A stretch of 64,000 nt of DNA from an uncultured bacterium (GTDB taxonomy: Bacteria > Planctomycetota > UBA1135 > GCA-002686595). Made by a program: the position numbers and the translations under genes. The notes beneath the pieces are model-generated. The model was not told where the DNA came from. It ran no database searches and was given only the letters and a program-made list of their open reading frames with translations. Of this stretch, positions 52,912-60,792 are shown one piece after another (the first letter of the stretch is position 1; each line of letters starts with the position of its first letter). Location of the stretch: positions 1 to 64,000 of the forward strand of contig CALEMP010000205.1 in NCBI GenBank assembly GCA_937910685.1, written 5' to 3'.

Positions 52912-53051
52912 GGGGCGCTGTCACTCATTGCAGCCGTTCCTGTCCCCTGAATTCCCGTCCCAGCTCAAGACCAAAGGGGGGTCACGGGTAGGGGGCCCCA
53001 ACCGGTGCCCCCACAGGCCAAGAAACTAGTGGATATTTTGCTGCCCCGGTC

Positions 53052-53082
53052 TTGGACACCCCGGCTGTGATTCGGCTATCCT
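53052..53082 (+). promoter_or_regulatory. Possible promoter of the second secretin
   Basis: TTGGAC (53052-53057) and TATCCT (53077-53082), separated by 19 nt, which is longer than ideal. Transcription would start near 53089, about 140 nt before the ATG at 53230. Confidence 0.35.
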
Positions 53083-53229
53083 CTCGCCTCCACAATCGGC
53101 CCCGGAACCCCTGACAGGGATCTTCGAAGCCTCTTGAGGAATGGTGTAGCCCACGCAGATGTGTGGGGTAGACCAAACACTCCGCTCCCCAGCGGTCTCC
53201 CCCCCCCCCTTTTCCCACGTTCCTCTTCC

Positions 53230-55899
53230 ATGAGGCTCCCCCGTATGCGGTCCGCCGGAACGATAACGCTATCCCTCCTGTTCGTCGCAGCTTGCGCTGC
53301 GCCCTCCTCTAGCACCGATCTCAGCGCAACCAGCAGCACCACAGCCAACGAGGCCGGTACTGTTGCGGATGCTGCTGTAGGTGCGAAAGCTCAACCCAGC
53401 GCCACCAACGCTTCCAGCACCCGCCGAACTTCGTTCGCCGAAGTGCAGGATGACCCCCTCCAGGATGCTGGTGCCCGTCAGGAAGCACGCCGAGAGGCGC
53501 GCGCCCTGATCGTGGAAATGCATGTGGACGAGGCACGCCACCTCAAAGAGAACGGTCGTCTGCGTGATGCAGCCCGTGAACTTGCCGGCGCCCTCGAACT
53601 GGCCCCGGACGATCACGGTGTTCAGACCTTGGCTGCGGAAATCGCCAGCCTCTTGGGAGACCCGAACGGGGACTTCCGAACGGTCTCACGAATGCTGACC
53701 GACGAGTGGCAACTGCGCATTGAGCAGCTTGAGTCCGACGCGCAGGATCTTCTGGATCGGGGCAAGCTAGCCCTCTCCCGTGGAGACTACGACAAGGCCG
53801 TGGCCGAGCTCTCCTTGGCCCAGGTTTCTGTGGCCCGCGCCCCCCAGGGAATCGACTGGGGTGGCATGGAAGGCGAAGTGGACGGGCTCCTTGAGCGCGC
53901 TCGCTCCGAGCGCATGGCCTACACCGAAGCCCAACGCAACAATGCCGAACAGGCTGCCTTCGACGCCATCCGCTCAGCCGAAACCGCCGAACGCGAACGC
54001 GGTGCCGCGGTCACCCGCAACATGGTGGCTCGTGCATCCCAAGCTTTTGAGTTGCGGCGCTTCGATGACGCGGTGGACCTAGCCGACCAGGCTCTCGAAA
54101 TGGACCCGCGTAACAAGACTGCCTACGACATCCGCGAGGCGGCCTTCACCGCCGGACGCAATCAGGCAAGCGAGACTTACATCACCGAGAAGGCCGAGCA
54201 ATTCGCCCGTTGGCGCGAAAGCCTCGCCGCACTCACGATCCCCCGCACGGACAACGTGACCATGCCGGGTAAGGACGAATGGCGTCGGATCACCAAGCTC
54301 CGCAAGAGTCGCCGTGGTCTGGACCTTTCCAGCAAGGTCTCAGCCGAGGAGCAAGAATTGCGCAACCTGCTACGCAAAACCACCGTGGTCTTGCCGGGCA
54401 TTGAAGGGGAAGAGGAAATCTCCCCCCTGATCCGCATCATCGCCGACTACACCCAGCTGCCGATCCTTGTGGATCCCGCTGCTGAAGACGCGGTTCTCAG
54501 CGCCGGCGCTGTGTTTGATGTGAACTTCCCCAACCCGATCACCGTCGAGCAAGCCCTCAACTTCCTTTGCGAAGTGGGCGGCGAAGAGGTGACCTGGACC
54601 GTTCGTCACGAAGCGGTGATTGTCACCACCACTAACAAGGCCCGCGGCGCGCCCCAGCCTTACTACCACGACGTTCAGGACCTGATCATGGGTCTGACCG
54701 ACTTCACCGGCCCGCGCATCGACCAATTGCGCCTGCTCGATGCACTGGAAGACGAGGACGGCGGAGGCCCCTTCGGCGGCGTACTGGAGACCCAGCGCCT
54801 GATCGAAATCGACGACCTGGCTACCATCATCCAGGAGAACATCGCGGTTGGTTCCTGGGAGGCCGATGGCGTTTCCATCCAGCCCTCCGAAGGCGGCATC
54901 CTGATCCGCCACTCGGTTGAGGTACAAGGACAAGTGCAAGCCTTCCTCGAAGACCTGCGTAGCTTCAACTCCTCGATGGTCACCATCGAGTCACGCTTCA
55001 TGTCCGTTGGCGACTCTTGGATCCAAGAGATCGGCGTAGACTTCCGCGGCAACGACGGAGTCGATCTTTCCGACGTGCAGAACGGCCTCGAGGACATGTC
55101 CTCCCGTGGACTGGACAACGGCGGCACGGGCTCAGACGGCTCGAACGCCGCTGGTCCCCCCTCCTCCGGCTTCTTCTTCGACGACGGCAACGACGGCGAC
55201 TTCCGAGGCCGCACGGAGAACTACTTCGGAACGGCCCTTGGCAGTGCGCTCAACACCATCGGCGGCATGACGTTCCAAATGGATTTCCTTGATGATGCCG
55301 AGATCAACATGGTCCTGAGGGCCATTGAGAAGTCGAGCACCTTTGAGTTGGTCAACTCCCAGACCCTGAGTGTCAACGACACCCAACGGGCCTATGTGGC
55401 GGTTGTCCTGCAGAAGGCCTACATCCAGGACTTCGACGTGGAAGTTGCCCAGTTCCAGGCTGTTGCTGACCCCCAGGTCAACGTTCTCATCGAAGGTGTC
55501 GTGCTTGACGTGCGCCCCACGATCCACGAGAACCGCCAGTACCTGACCCTCGAGATCCAACCCACGGTCGCCAAGGTGGTCAACGTGCGCAACATCTCCA
55601 CTACCCTTGGTGGCAACACCAGCCCGGTCAACTTCGAGTTGCCCGAGTTGCAGGTTCAAAGCATCAACACCTCGGCGGTAATTCCCGACGGTGGCTCGAT
55701 CCTGTTGGGTGGCATCTCGGACATCCGCACGGTGGAACGCCGCGCCTCGGTGCCCTGGATTTCCGAGATTCCCATCCTGGGCTTCCTCTTCAAGCAAGAG
55801 GGCTACAACGATGAGCGTGAGAGCCTGATGATTCTGATTCGGGCCCAAATCACCGACATCCGCGAGCAGGTCAAGACCAAGCTTGAGACCCAGTACTGA
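53230..55899 (+). CDS. TPR-secretin lipoprotein (second of two paralogues)
   Basis: About 889 residues from the ATG at 53230; the lipobox FVAAC places Cys near 22. TPR-like helices (LKENGRLRDAARELAGALEL, LALSRGDYDKAVAELSLAQ, RRFDDAVDLADQALEMDPRN) precede an STN-like domain near 397 (ISPLIRIIADYTQLPILVDP). A second N-domain with MVTIESRFMSVGDSWIQEIG is near 582. The secretin core ends with PDGGSILLGGISD ... ASVPWISEIPILGFLF. Domain order matches the first secretin exactly, but the sequences are well diverged. Together with ExbBD it may form an outer-membrane conduit. Followed by a terminator. Confidence 0.86.
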   Translation: MRLPRMRSAGTITLSLLFVAACAAPSSSTDLSATSSTTANEAGTVADAAVGAKAQPSATNASSTRRTSFAEVQDDPLQDAGARQEARREARALIVEMHVDEARHLKENGRLRDAARELAGALELAPDDHGVQTLAAEIASLLGDPNGDFRTVSRMLTDEWQLRIEQLESDAQDLLDRGKLALSRGDYDKAVAELSLAQVSVARAPQGIDWGGMEGEVDGLLERARSERMAYTEAQRNNAEQAAFDAIRSAETAERERGAAVTRNMVARASQAFELRRFDDAVDLADQALEMDPRNKTAYDIREAAFTAGRNQASETYITEKAEQFARWRESLAALTIPRTDNVTMPGKDEWRRITKLRKSRRGLDLSSKVSAEEQELRNLLRKTTVVLPGIEGEEEISPLIRIIADYTQLPILVDPAAEDAVLSAGAVFDVNFPNPITVEQALNFLCEVGGEEVTWTVRHEAVIVTTTNKARGAPQPYYHDVQDLIMGLTDFTGPRIDQLRLLDALEDEDGGGPFGGVLETQRLIEIDDLATIIQENIAVGSWEADGVSIQPSEGGILIRHSVEVQGQVQAFLEDLRSFNSSMVTIESRFMSVGDSWIQEIGVDFRGNDGVDLSDVQNGLEDMSSRGLDNGGTGSDGSNAAGPPSSGFFFDDGNDGDFRGRTENYFGTALGSALNTIGGMTFQMDFLDDAEINMVLRAIEKSSTFELVNSQTLSVNDTQRAYVAVVLQKAYIQDFDVEVAQFQAVADPQVNVLIEGVVLDVRPTIHENRQYLTLEIQPTVAKVVNVRNISTTLGGNTSPVNFELPELQVQSINTSAVIPDGGSILLGGISDIRTVERRASVPWISEIPILGFLFKQEGYNDERESLMILIRAQITDIREQVKTKLETQY

Positions 55900-55950
55900 T
55901 CCCTGAGCAGAGGCTTGCCCCGCAAAGGGTCAGCTCACTGCAACCAATCA

Positions 55951-55989
55951 GCGGCCCAGTTTCCCCCCGGGGATGACTGGGCCGCTTTT
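55951..55989 (+). terminator. Rho-independent terminator after the second secretin
   Basis: GCGGCCCAGT (55951-55960) pairs with ACTGGGCCGC (55976-55985), with inner CCCC/GGGG pairing in the loop, followed directly by TTTTCTTT. Confidence 0.85.
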
Positions 55990-56072
55990 CTTTGGGCCCT
56001 GCCCCCCCCGCTCACTGCCTGCCTCCCGGATCTAGGATCCCACGGCTGCCCCCCATCGGCATCCCTAGCCGC

Positions 56073-56078
56073 TATCCT
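56073..56078 (+). promoter_or_regulatory. Possible -10 with near-leaderless start
   Basis: TATCCT ends 9 nt before the HAD gene ATG at 56088, so the transcript would start at or within a few bases of the start codon. No clear -35. Confidence 0.35.
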
Positions 56079-56087
56079 CTTAGGGCC

Positions 56088-56831
56088 ATGCAACCTCTCC
56101 GCGCAATCCTCTTCGACGTCGACGACACCCTTTTCTCGACCACAACCTTTGCCTCCAAGGCGCGCCGCAATGCTGTGCACGCCATGGTGGAAGCAGGGCT
56201 CAAGATGGATGAGGAGGCGGTTTACTCCGAGCTGCAAGAGGTCATCCGGGAGTTCAGCTCAAACTACAGTCAGCACTTTGACAAGCTCCTCATGCGCTTG
56301 CCCCTCGCCGCTCAAGTGCGCACCAACCCGGCCCTGATCGTGGCCGCGGGCGTGGCAGGCTATCATGACACCAAATTCCGGGACCTACTGCCCTTCCCCG
56401 ATGCGATCCCGTTCCTCAAGGCCGTGCGCGAAGCGGGCCTGATCACGGGGGTGGTGACCCACGGCTTGACGGCCAAGCAAGCGGAGAAAATTGTTCGTCT
56501 CGGACTCCTACCCCACCTGAACTCCAACGCGATCTTCATCTCGGACCAGCTGGGCATCGCCAAGCCCAACCCTAAACTCTACCAGGCAGCCCTGCGCGCG
56601 ATTGGCGTGGCCCCCGAAGAGGCCATGCATGTGGGCGACTCTCTGAGCCACGATATTGCCCCTCCCAATAGCCTGGGAATGCGTACCGCCTGGATTTACC
56701 GCACGGCGAAAGAAGGCCAGGATCTAGCGATCAAGCCTTCCCATCGAATCCAAGAGTTCCAAGAATTGGCCACGATCCTGCGATCTGAGTACGGCCTCGA
56801 TATTCCCCAGTTCGAGGTTCCACGGCCCTAG
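56088..56831 (+). CDS. HAD-superfamily hydrolase
   Basis: 247 residues from the ATG at 56088. Motif I ILFDVDDTLF (nucleophile Asp10, acid Asp12), motif II VVTHG, motif III with Lys in GIAKPNPKLY and motif IV HVGDSLSHDI are all present in order. The cap helices lie between motifs I and II (about 25-95). This is the HAD-IA type that cleaves phosphate esters of small metabolites. Substrate unknown. Stand-alone gene between two plus-strand genes with own -10-like box. Start context GCCATG. Confidence 0.85.
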   Translation: MQPLRAILFDVDDTLFSTTTFASKARRNAVHAMVEAGLKMDEEAVYSELQEVIREFSSNYSQHFDKLLMRLPLAAQVRTNPALIVAAGVAGYHDTKFRDLLPFPDAIPFLKAVREAGLITGVVTHGLTAKQAEKIVRLGLLPHLNSNAIFISDQLGIAKPNPKLYQAALRAIGVAPEEAMHVGDSLSHDIAPPNSLGMRTAWIYRTAKEGQDLAIKPSHRIQEFQELATILRSEYGLDIPQFEVPRP

Positions 56832-56959
56832 GCCAAAAACTGGGCTCCGATTCCAGAGAGCCCGATCCACGTATCCCCCGGTGCATCCTATGATCCCGGG
56901 ACAACGCGCTGCGGCGCACGACCCTGCCCCCGGCATTAACCCCTGATCCCAGCATTCCC

Positions 56960-57541
56960 ATGTCCCACACCCTCCCCGACCTGCCCTTCGCAAGTGACGC
57001 CCTCGCGCCCTGGATGAGCCCCGAGACCTTCTCCTATCACCATGGCAAGCACCACGCAACCTATGTGAAGAACCTGAACAATCTGCTCGAAGGCAATGCC
57101 CTCGCGGATGCATCCCTGGAAGACATCGTTTGCAAGAGCGAAGGCGGCATGTTCAACAACGCGGCCCAGCACTACAACCACTCCTTCTTCTGGAACTGCC
57201 TGCGCCCCGCGGGCGGCGAAGGCCCCTCTGGAGATTTCCTTGCGGCGATCAACTCGTCCTTCGGTTCACTTGAGAGCTTCCAAGAGCAATTCACCAAGGC
57301 AGCCGCCACCCTCTTTGGCAGCGGCTGGGCCTGGCTTGTGAAGAAGAGCGACGGATCCCTCGCTATCAGCGCCATGTCCAATGCGGGCTGCCCCCTCACC
57401 GAAGGAGACACCCCTCTCCTGACCGCTGATGTTTGGGAGCACGCCTACTACGTGGACCACCGTAACGCCCGGCCCGTCTACCTGGCCGGCTTCTGGAGCC
57501 ACGCCAACTGGGAGTTCGCCACTGCCAACTGGGCTGGCTGA
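56960..57541 (+). CDS. sodB: Iron superoxide dismutase
   Basis: 193 residues. Metal ligands fit the Fe-SOD pattern: His27 in YHHGKHH, His74 in HYNHSFFW, Asp157 and His161 in DVWEHAYYVDHRN. The iron-type Gln70 in FNNAAQ, as opposed to the Mn-type equivalent, supports iron as the cofactor. It converts superoxide to oxygen and hydrogen peroxide in the cytoplasm; no signal peptide. The redox two-component pair is next to it on the opposite strand. Confidence 0.93.
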   Translation: MSHTLPDLPFASDALAPWMSPETFSYHHGKHHATYVKNLNNLLEGNALADASLEDIVCKSEGGMFNNAAQHYNHSFFWNCLRPAGGEGPSGDFLAAINSSFGSLESFQEQFTKAAATLFGSGWAWLVKKSDGSLAISAMSNAGCPLTEGDTPLLTADVWEHAYYVDHRNARPVYLAGFWSHANWEFATANWAG

Positions 57542-57632
57542 GTGAACGGGCTACGCGGGCAGAGACACTTGCCCGTACCGTTGAGTTTCATCTCGCGTAG
57601 AGCCATTTGATTCACGGACCGCCGGAGTCACG

Positions 57633-57661
57633 GCGCAAAAATACACTGCGCAAAAATACAC
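57633..57661. repeat. 15-bp tandem duplication next to terminator arm
   Basis: GCGCAAAAATACAC occurs at 57633-57646 and 57648-57661, so the period is 15 bp. The second copy forms the left arm of the terminator hairpin below; the first is a spare copy. Confidence 0.85.
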
Positions 57662-57695
57662 GGTGAAGTTGGATTACCAACTCCACCGTGTATTT
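57654..57695. terminator. Bidirectional terminator between sodB and regA-like gene
   Basis: AAATACACGGTG (57654-57665) pairs with CACCGTGTATTT (57684-57695). After one mismatch, AGTTGG pairs with CCAACT around ATTA. The A/T-rich outer arms give T runs in both directions, and the flanking genes converge on it. Confidence 0.8.
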
Positions 57696-57725
57696 GTGTC
57701 TCTCTGCCTGTCCCAGGCCTAGACC

Positions 57726-58298
57726 TCAGGAACACTCGGGGGGCGCATCCCGTTGCAGCTTGCGCTGCAGAGATCGCCGGTGAATTCCCAGGCGTCTTGC
57801 GGTCTCGGAGATATTCCCCCCACTGTCCCGCAGCACCCGTTGAATGTGCTCCCACTCCGTGCGTGCCAGGGACGGTGCGCTGTAGTCCTCGGTGGTCACC
57901 CCCGGATCCGGACGGTCGCCCCGTTGAAAGGCCGCGATCAGGTCGTCCGCATCAGCGGGCTTGGGCACAAAGTTCAGCGCGCCCAATCGCACTGCTTCCA
58001 CCGCGGTGGAAATGCTGCCATAGCCGGAGAGCACCAGGATGCGCGTGCCAGGCTCTTCCGTGTGCAAGGCTTGAACCAACTCCAGTCCAGAGCGCCCAGG
58101 CATGCGCAGGTCCACTACCGCGTAATCTGGAGCCTGATCCCGGGCAAGGTCAAGGGCCTCGTCATAGCCCCCCGCCGTGCGCACCTCGAAGCCACGGGAA
58201 CGGAAAGCCTTGGCCAAGCGTTCGCGCAGAACCACATCGTCATCCACTAAAAGGAGATCGCCGGGTTCCACGGGGTTCGGCTCAGAATCAGCAGGCAT
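57726..58298 (-). CDS. RegA/ActR-like response regulator
   Basis: 190 residues. Receiver domain with acidic pocket LLLVDDD, phospho-acceptor Asp63 in AVVDLRMPGRSG and Lys in NFVPKPAD. The C-terminus is a Fis-type helix-turn-helix (WEHIQRVLRDSGGNISETARRLGIHRRSLQRKLQR), as in RegA/PrrA. The linker has a short extension before the HTH. No AAA domain, so this is not an NtrC-type activator. Located 32 nt after the sensor kinase gene. It probably controls redox-responsive genes. Confidence 0.88.
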   Translation of the reverse strand: MPADSEPNPVEPGDLLLVDDDVVLRERLAKAFRSRGFEVRTAGGYDEALDLARDQAPDYAVVDLRMPGRSGLELVQALHTEEPGTRILVLSGYGSISTAVEAVRLGALNFVPKPADADDLIAAFQRGDRPDPGVTTEDYSAPSLARTEWEHIQRVLRDSGGNISETARRLGIHRRSLQRKLQRDAPPECS

Positions 58299-58330
58299 GG
58301 GGTCATTCTACAGGCCCGTGCGCCCAAGCC

Positions 58331-59644
58331 TCAACCACCTGTGAAGGAATCGGAACTGGGGTCAAAGGACAGGCCAAGGCGCACGGTGGTGCCCCTGCCC
58401 ACCTCGGATTCGAAGCGCAGAGAGCCCCCCAGGCGCTCAGCAATGCTGCGGGCCAGAAAGAGCCCGAGCCCCATGCCCTGCCCCACTTCCTTGGTGGTGA
58501 AGAACGGATCGGTGGCGCGCCTCAAGCCCTCGGAGTCCATGCCCACCCCCCGGTCCTGCACCACGAACTCATAGCCTTCGTCCGACAACCGAACGCTGAA
58601 GAGCACGCTGCTCAACGGGGGAGAAGCATCCAGGGCATTGGACAGTAAATTGCGCAGGGCCATGGTCAGGGCCTCCCTTGGCACCCGGGCCATCCGTTTC
58701 TCATGGGCGGGAGCGATCTCCACATCCACCCGGTCGGGAGTCGGCAGCTCCTCTAGGGTCGCATCCAAGATCTCCCCAAGGCTCAGGGAAACCCAAGCCT
58801 CTCCAGCACGCTCGCCAGATTCCATGCTCATGCGGTCCAAGATCCGCCTGCAGCGCGCCACTTCCGCGCGAATCAAGCGCGCATCCTCCACGTCTTCTGC
58901 GTCACCCGCTTTTTTCTCCACGCGCCTAGCCAAGTCCTTGGCAACCACTGCGATGGTGGACAGGGGGGATGCCAATTCATGGGCGGCACCGGCAGCCAAG
59001 GTACCCAGGGCTTCAAGGCGCTCCGCCCGCGCTTGAGACTCCCGTTCACGGGTCAACTCGTCTGACTGGCGCGCCAGGGCACGGGTCACGCGGGTCACAA
59101 AATACGCCGACACCCCCATGGTCATGGCGAGCGCGACCCCATGCCCAAGCTGGCGCAAGTCCGCGTTGCTCGCCAACTCTTCCAGGGGCCTATGGGTCAA
59201 AGCCAGCACCACCAAACAGATCACTGCAAAAGCCGTCCCCGCAAAGGCCAAGGGCCGGGACAAGAGCACTGCGGCCATCACAATGTGGACGGACAAGAAC
59301 GCGGCAAAGGGATTGTCGAGGCCTCCGGTCAGTTGCAGCAAGAAGACCAGCAAAACGGTGTCGAACAACATGATCAACAGTTGCAGCTGCTCAAGCAAAG
59401 CAGGGCCGGGCAACCGCCCGCGCCTGCGCCGAAGGTGACTCCATCCTTGCAGGCCGATGTTGGAGGCAATTTCCGTGGCGATCACCAGGAGCACGGGCAC
59501 CAGGGGAATTTTGATCCCAAACCCGAGGGTCACGGCGGCAATCGTCCCCAATTGACCTAAAACCGCCAGCCAGCGCAGGCCAATCAACCAACCGAGGCGT
59601 ACGGAACGAGCTTCCGCCAGGGCATGGGGCAAGGGAATGGGCAC
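58331..59644 (-). CDS. RegB/PrrB-like redox sensor histidine kinase
   Basis: 437 residues, GTG start. Six hydrophobic segments (about 18-190) include LRWLAVLGQ and the quinone-binding motif GGLDNPF (107-113) known from RegB. The phospho-acceptor is His222 in AGAAHELASPLST, and Cys265 in VARCRRIL occupies the place of the redox-active cysteine of RegB. The ATPase domain has NLLSNALDASP, VQDRGVGMD and GLGLFLARS. It would sense the redox state of the quinone pool and phosphorylate the adjacent regulator. Confidence 0.9.
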   Translation of the reverse strand: MPIPLPHALAEARSVRLGWLIGLRWLAVLGQLGTIAAVTLGFGIKIPLVPVLLVIATEIASNIGLQGWSHLRRRRGRLPGPALLEQLQLLIMLFDTVLLVFLLQLTGGLDNPFAAFLSVHIVMAAVLLSRPLAFAGTAFAVICLVVLALTHRPLEELASNADLRQLGHGVALAMTMGVSAYFVTRVTRALARQSDELTRERESQARAERLEALGTLAAGAAHELASPLSTIAVVAKDLARRVEKKAGDAEDVEDARLIRAEVARCRRILDRMSMESGERAGEAWVSLSLGEILDATLEELPTPDRVDVEIAPAHEKRMARVPREALTMALRNLLSNALDASPPLSSVLFSVRLSDEGYEFVVQDRGVGMDSEGLRRATDPFFTTKEVGQGMGLGLFLARSIAERLGGSLRFESEVGRGTTVRLGLSFDPSSDSFTGG

Positions 59645-59769
59645 GGGCCTATCCTACTCCTTGGGGTGCTCGCATACGCAAGCCCATCCCGCCAGCATGG
59701 GCAGACGTGCCCCTGGCCAAGTCCACCGAACTCGAGGGCAGGCCTCGGGCTTGCCCCCCGAAGCCCGGC

Positions 59770-60792
59770 TCAAGCCCCAGTCACGCTGGCGCCTTGGACC
59801 AAATGGCAAGCGGCTTGATGGCCACCACCAAGGGCCACAGTCTCGGGCCAATCCCGACGGCAGCGATCCTCCACCAGGGAGCAGCGGGTGTGAAAGTGAC
59901 AGCCACTGGGAGGATGAATAGGCGAGGGGATTTCTCCGGTCAAGGGAATCCTCTTCTTGCGCTTCTTCGGATCCGCGTGGGGAATGGCCGAAAGCAACGC
60001 TCGGGTGTAGGGATGCTGAGGATCGTTGAAAATCTGATCCGCTGAACCGCTCTCCACAATCCGACCGAGGTACATCACCGCCAAGGCGTCCGAGATGTAC
60101 TTCACAACCGAAAGATCGTGAGCGATGAACAGGTACGAGATACCTAACTCGTCCTGCAAGTCTTTCAGCAGGTTGATCACCTGGGCCTGGATCGACACGT
60201 CCAGGGCGCTCACCGCCTCGTCACAGACAATCAGCTTGGGGCTCAAGGCCAAGGCCCGGGCGATCCCTACCCGCTGGCGTTGTCCTCCCGAAAACTCATG
60301 GGGAAAACGATTGGCAACATCAGGACGCAAGCCCACACGCTTGAGCAAGGCCGCAACACGATCCTCTACCTCGCTGCCCGTGGCAATTTTGTGCACGAGG
60401 AGCGGCTCGGCAATCGCGTTACCCACGGTGATACGCGGGTTCAAGCTGGCGTAGGGGTCTTGGAAAATGATCTGCAGGTCCGGACGCAGGGCACGCATCT
60501 CTTTCTTGGGCAGATTAAATAGATCCAGCGCCTCGCTAGTGGGATCCGCCCGATAGAGCACCTGCCCCGCAGTGGGCTCCAGGAGCCGCAACATGGTGCG
60601 CCCTGCCGTGGTCTTTCCACAACCCGACTCGCCCACCAGGGACAGGGTCTGGCCCCTCTCCAGGGTGAAGTCGAGGCCATCCACGGCCTTGACCTGCCCC
60701 ACCACCCGACTCAAAAGGCCCTTGCGCACGGGGAAGTGTTTTTTCAGGCCACGGACTTCGAGCAGGGGTGCTGATCGCTGGGAATCGCTCAT
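59770..60792 (-). CDS. oppF: Oligopeptide ABC transporter ATPase, OppF type
   Basis: 340 residues. Walker A LVGESGCGKTTAGR, signature FSGGQRQRVGIARALAL, Walker B KLIVCDEAVSALD, and switch His in FIAHDLSVV. The C-terminal oligopeptide domain has the C-x5-C-x6-C pattern CHFHTRCSLVEDRC, with a later Cys in HQAACH, seen in transporters of this class that may carry an iron-sulfur cluster. It forms the ATPase pair with OppD and starts in a 4-nt overlap with its stop. Confidence 0.92.
   Translation of the reverse strand: MSDSQRSAPLLEVRGLKKHFPVRKGLLSRVVGQVKAVDGLDFTLERGQTLSLVGESGCGKTTAGRTMLRLLEPTAGQVLYRADPTSEALDLFNLPKKEMRALRPDLQIIFQDPYASLNPRITVGNAIAEPLLVHKIATGSEVEDRVAALLKRVGLRPDVANRFPHEFSGGQRQRVGIARALALSPKLIVCDEAVSALDVSIQAQVINLLKDLQDELGISYLFIAHDLSVVKYISDALAVMYLGRIVESGSADQIFNDPQHPYTRALLSAIPHADPKKRKKRIPLTGEIPSPIHPPSGCHFHTRCSLVEDRCRRDWPETVALGGGHQAACHLVQGASVTGA

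Larger units (their letters stand above)
52613..53229 (+). other. Non-coding gap with 40-bp repeat and secretin leader
   Basis: No gene is supported. The stretch holds a perfect 40-bp tandem duplication (52832-52911), a possible promoter (53052-53082) and a run of 11 C at about 53198-53208, 22 nt before the second secretin start. The secretin frame is open from 53134, but the real start is the lipoprotein ATG at 53230. Confidence 0.6.

Noticed and set aside
42969-53229. Type II secretion system or type IV pilus locus.
   Set aside because: Only secretin-like genes are present; no GspE/PilB ATPase, GspF/PilC platform, GspC/L/M or pilin genes occur in the window.
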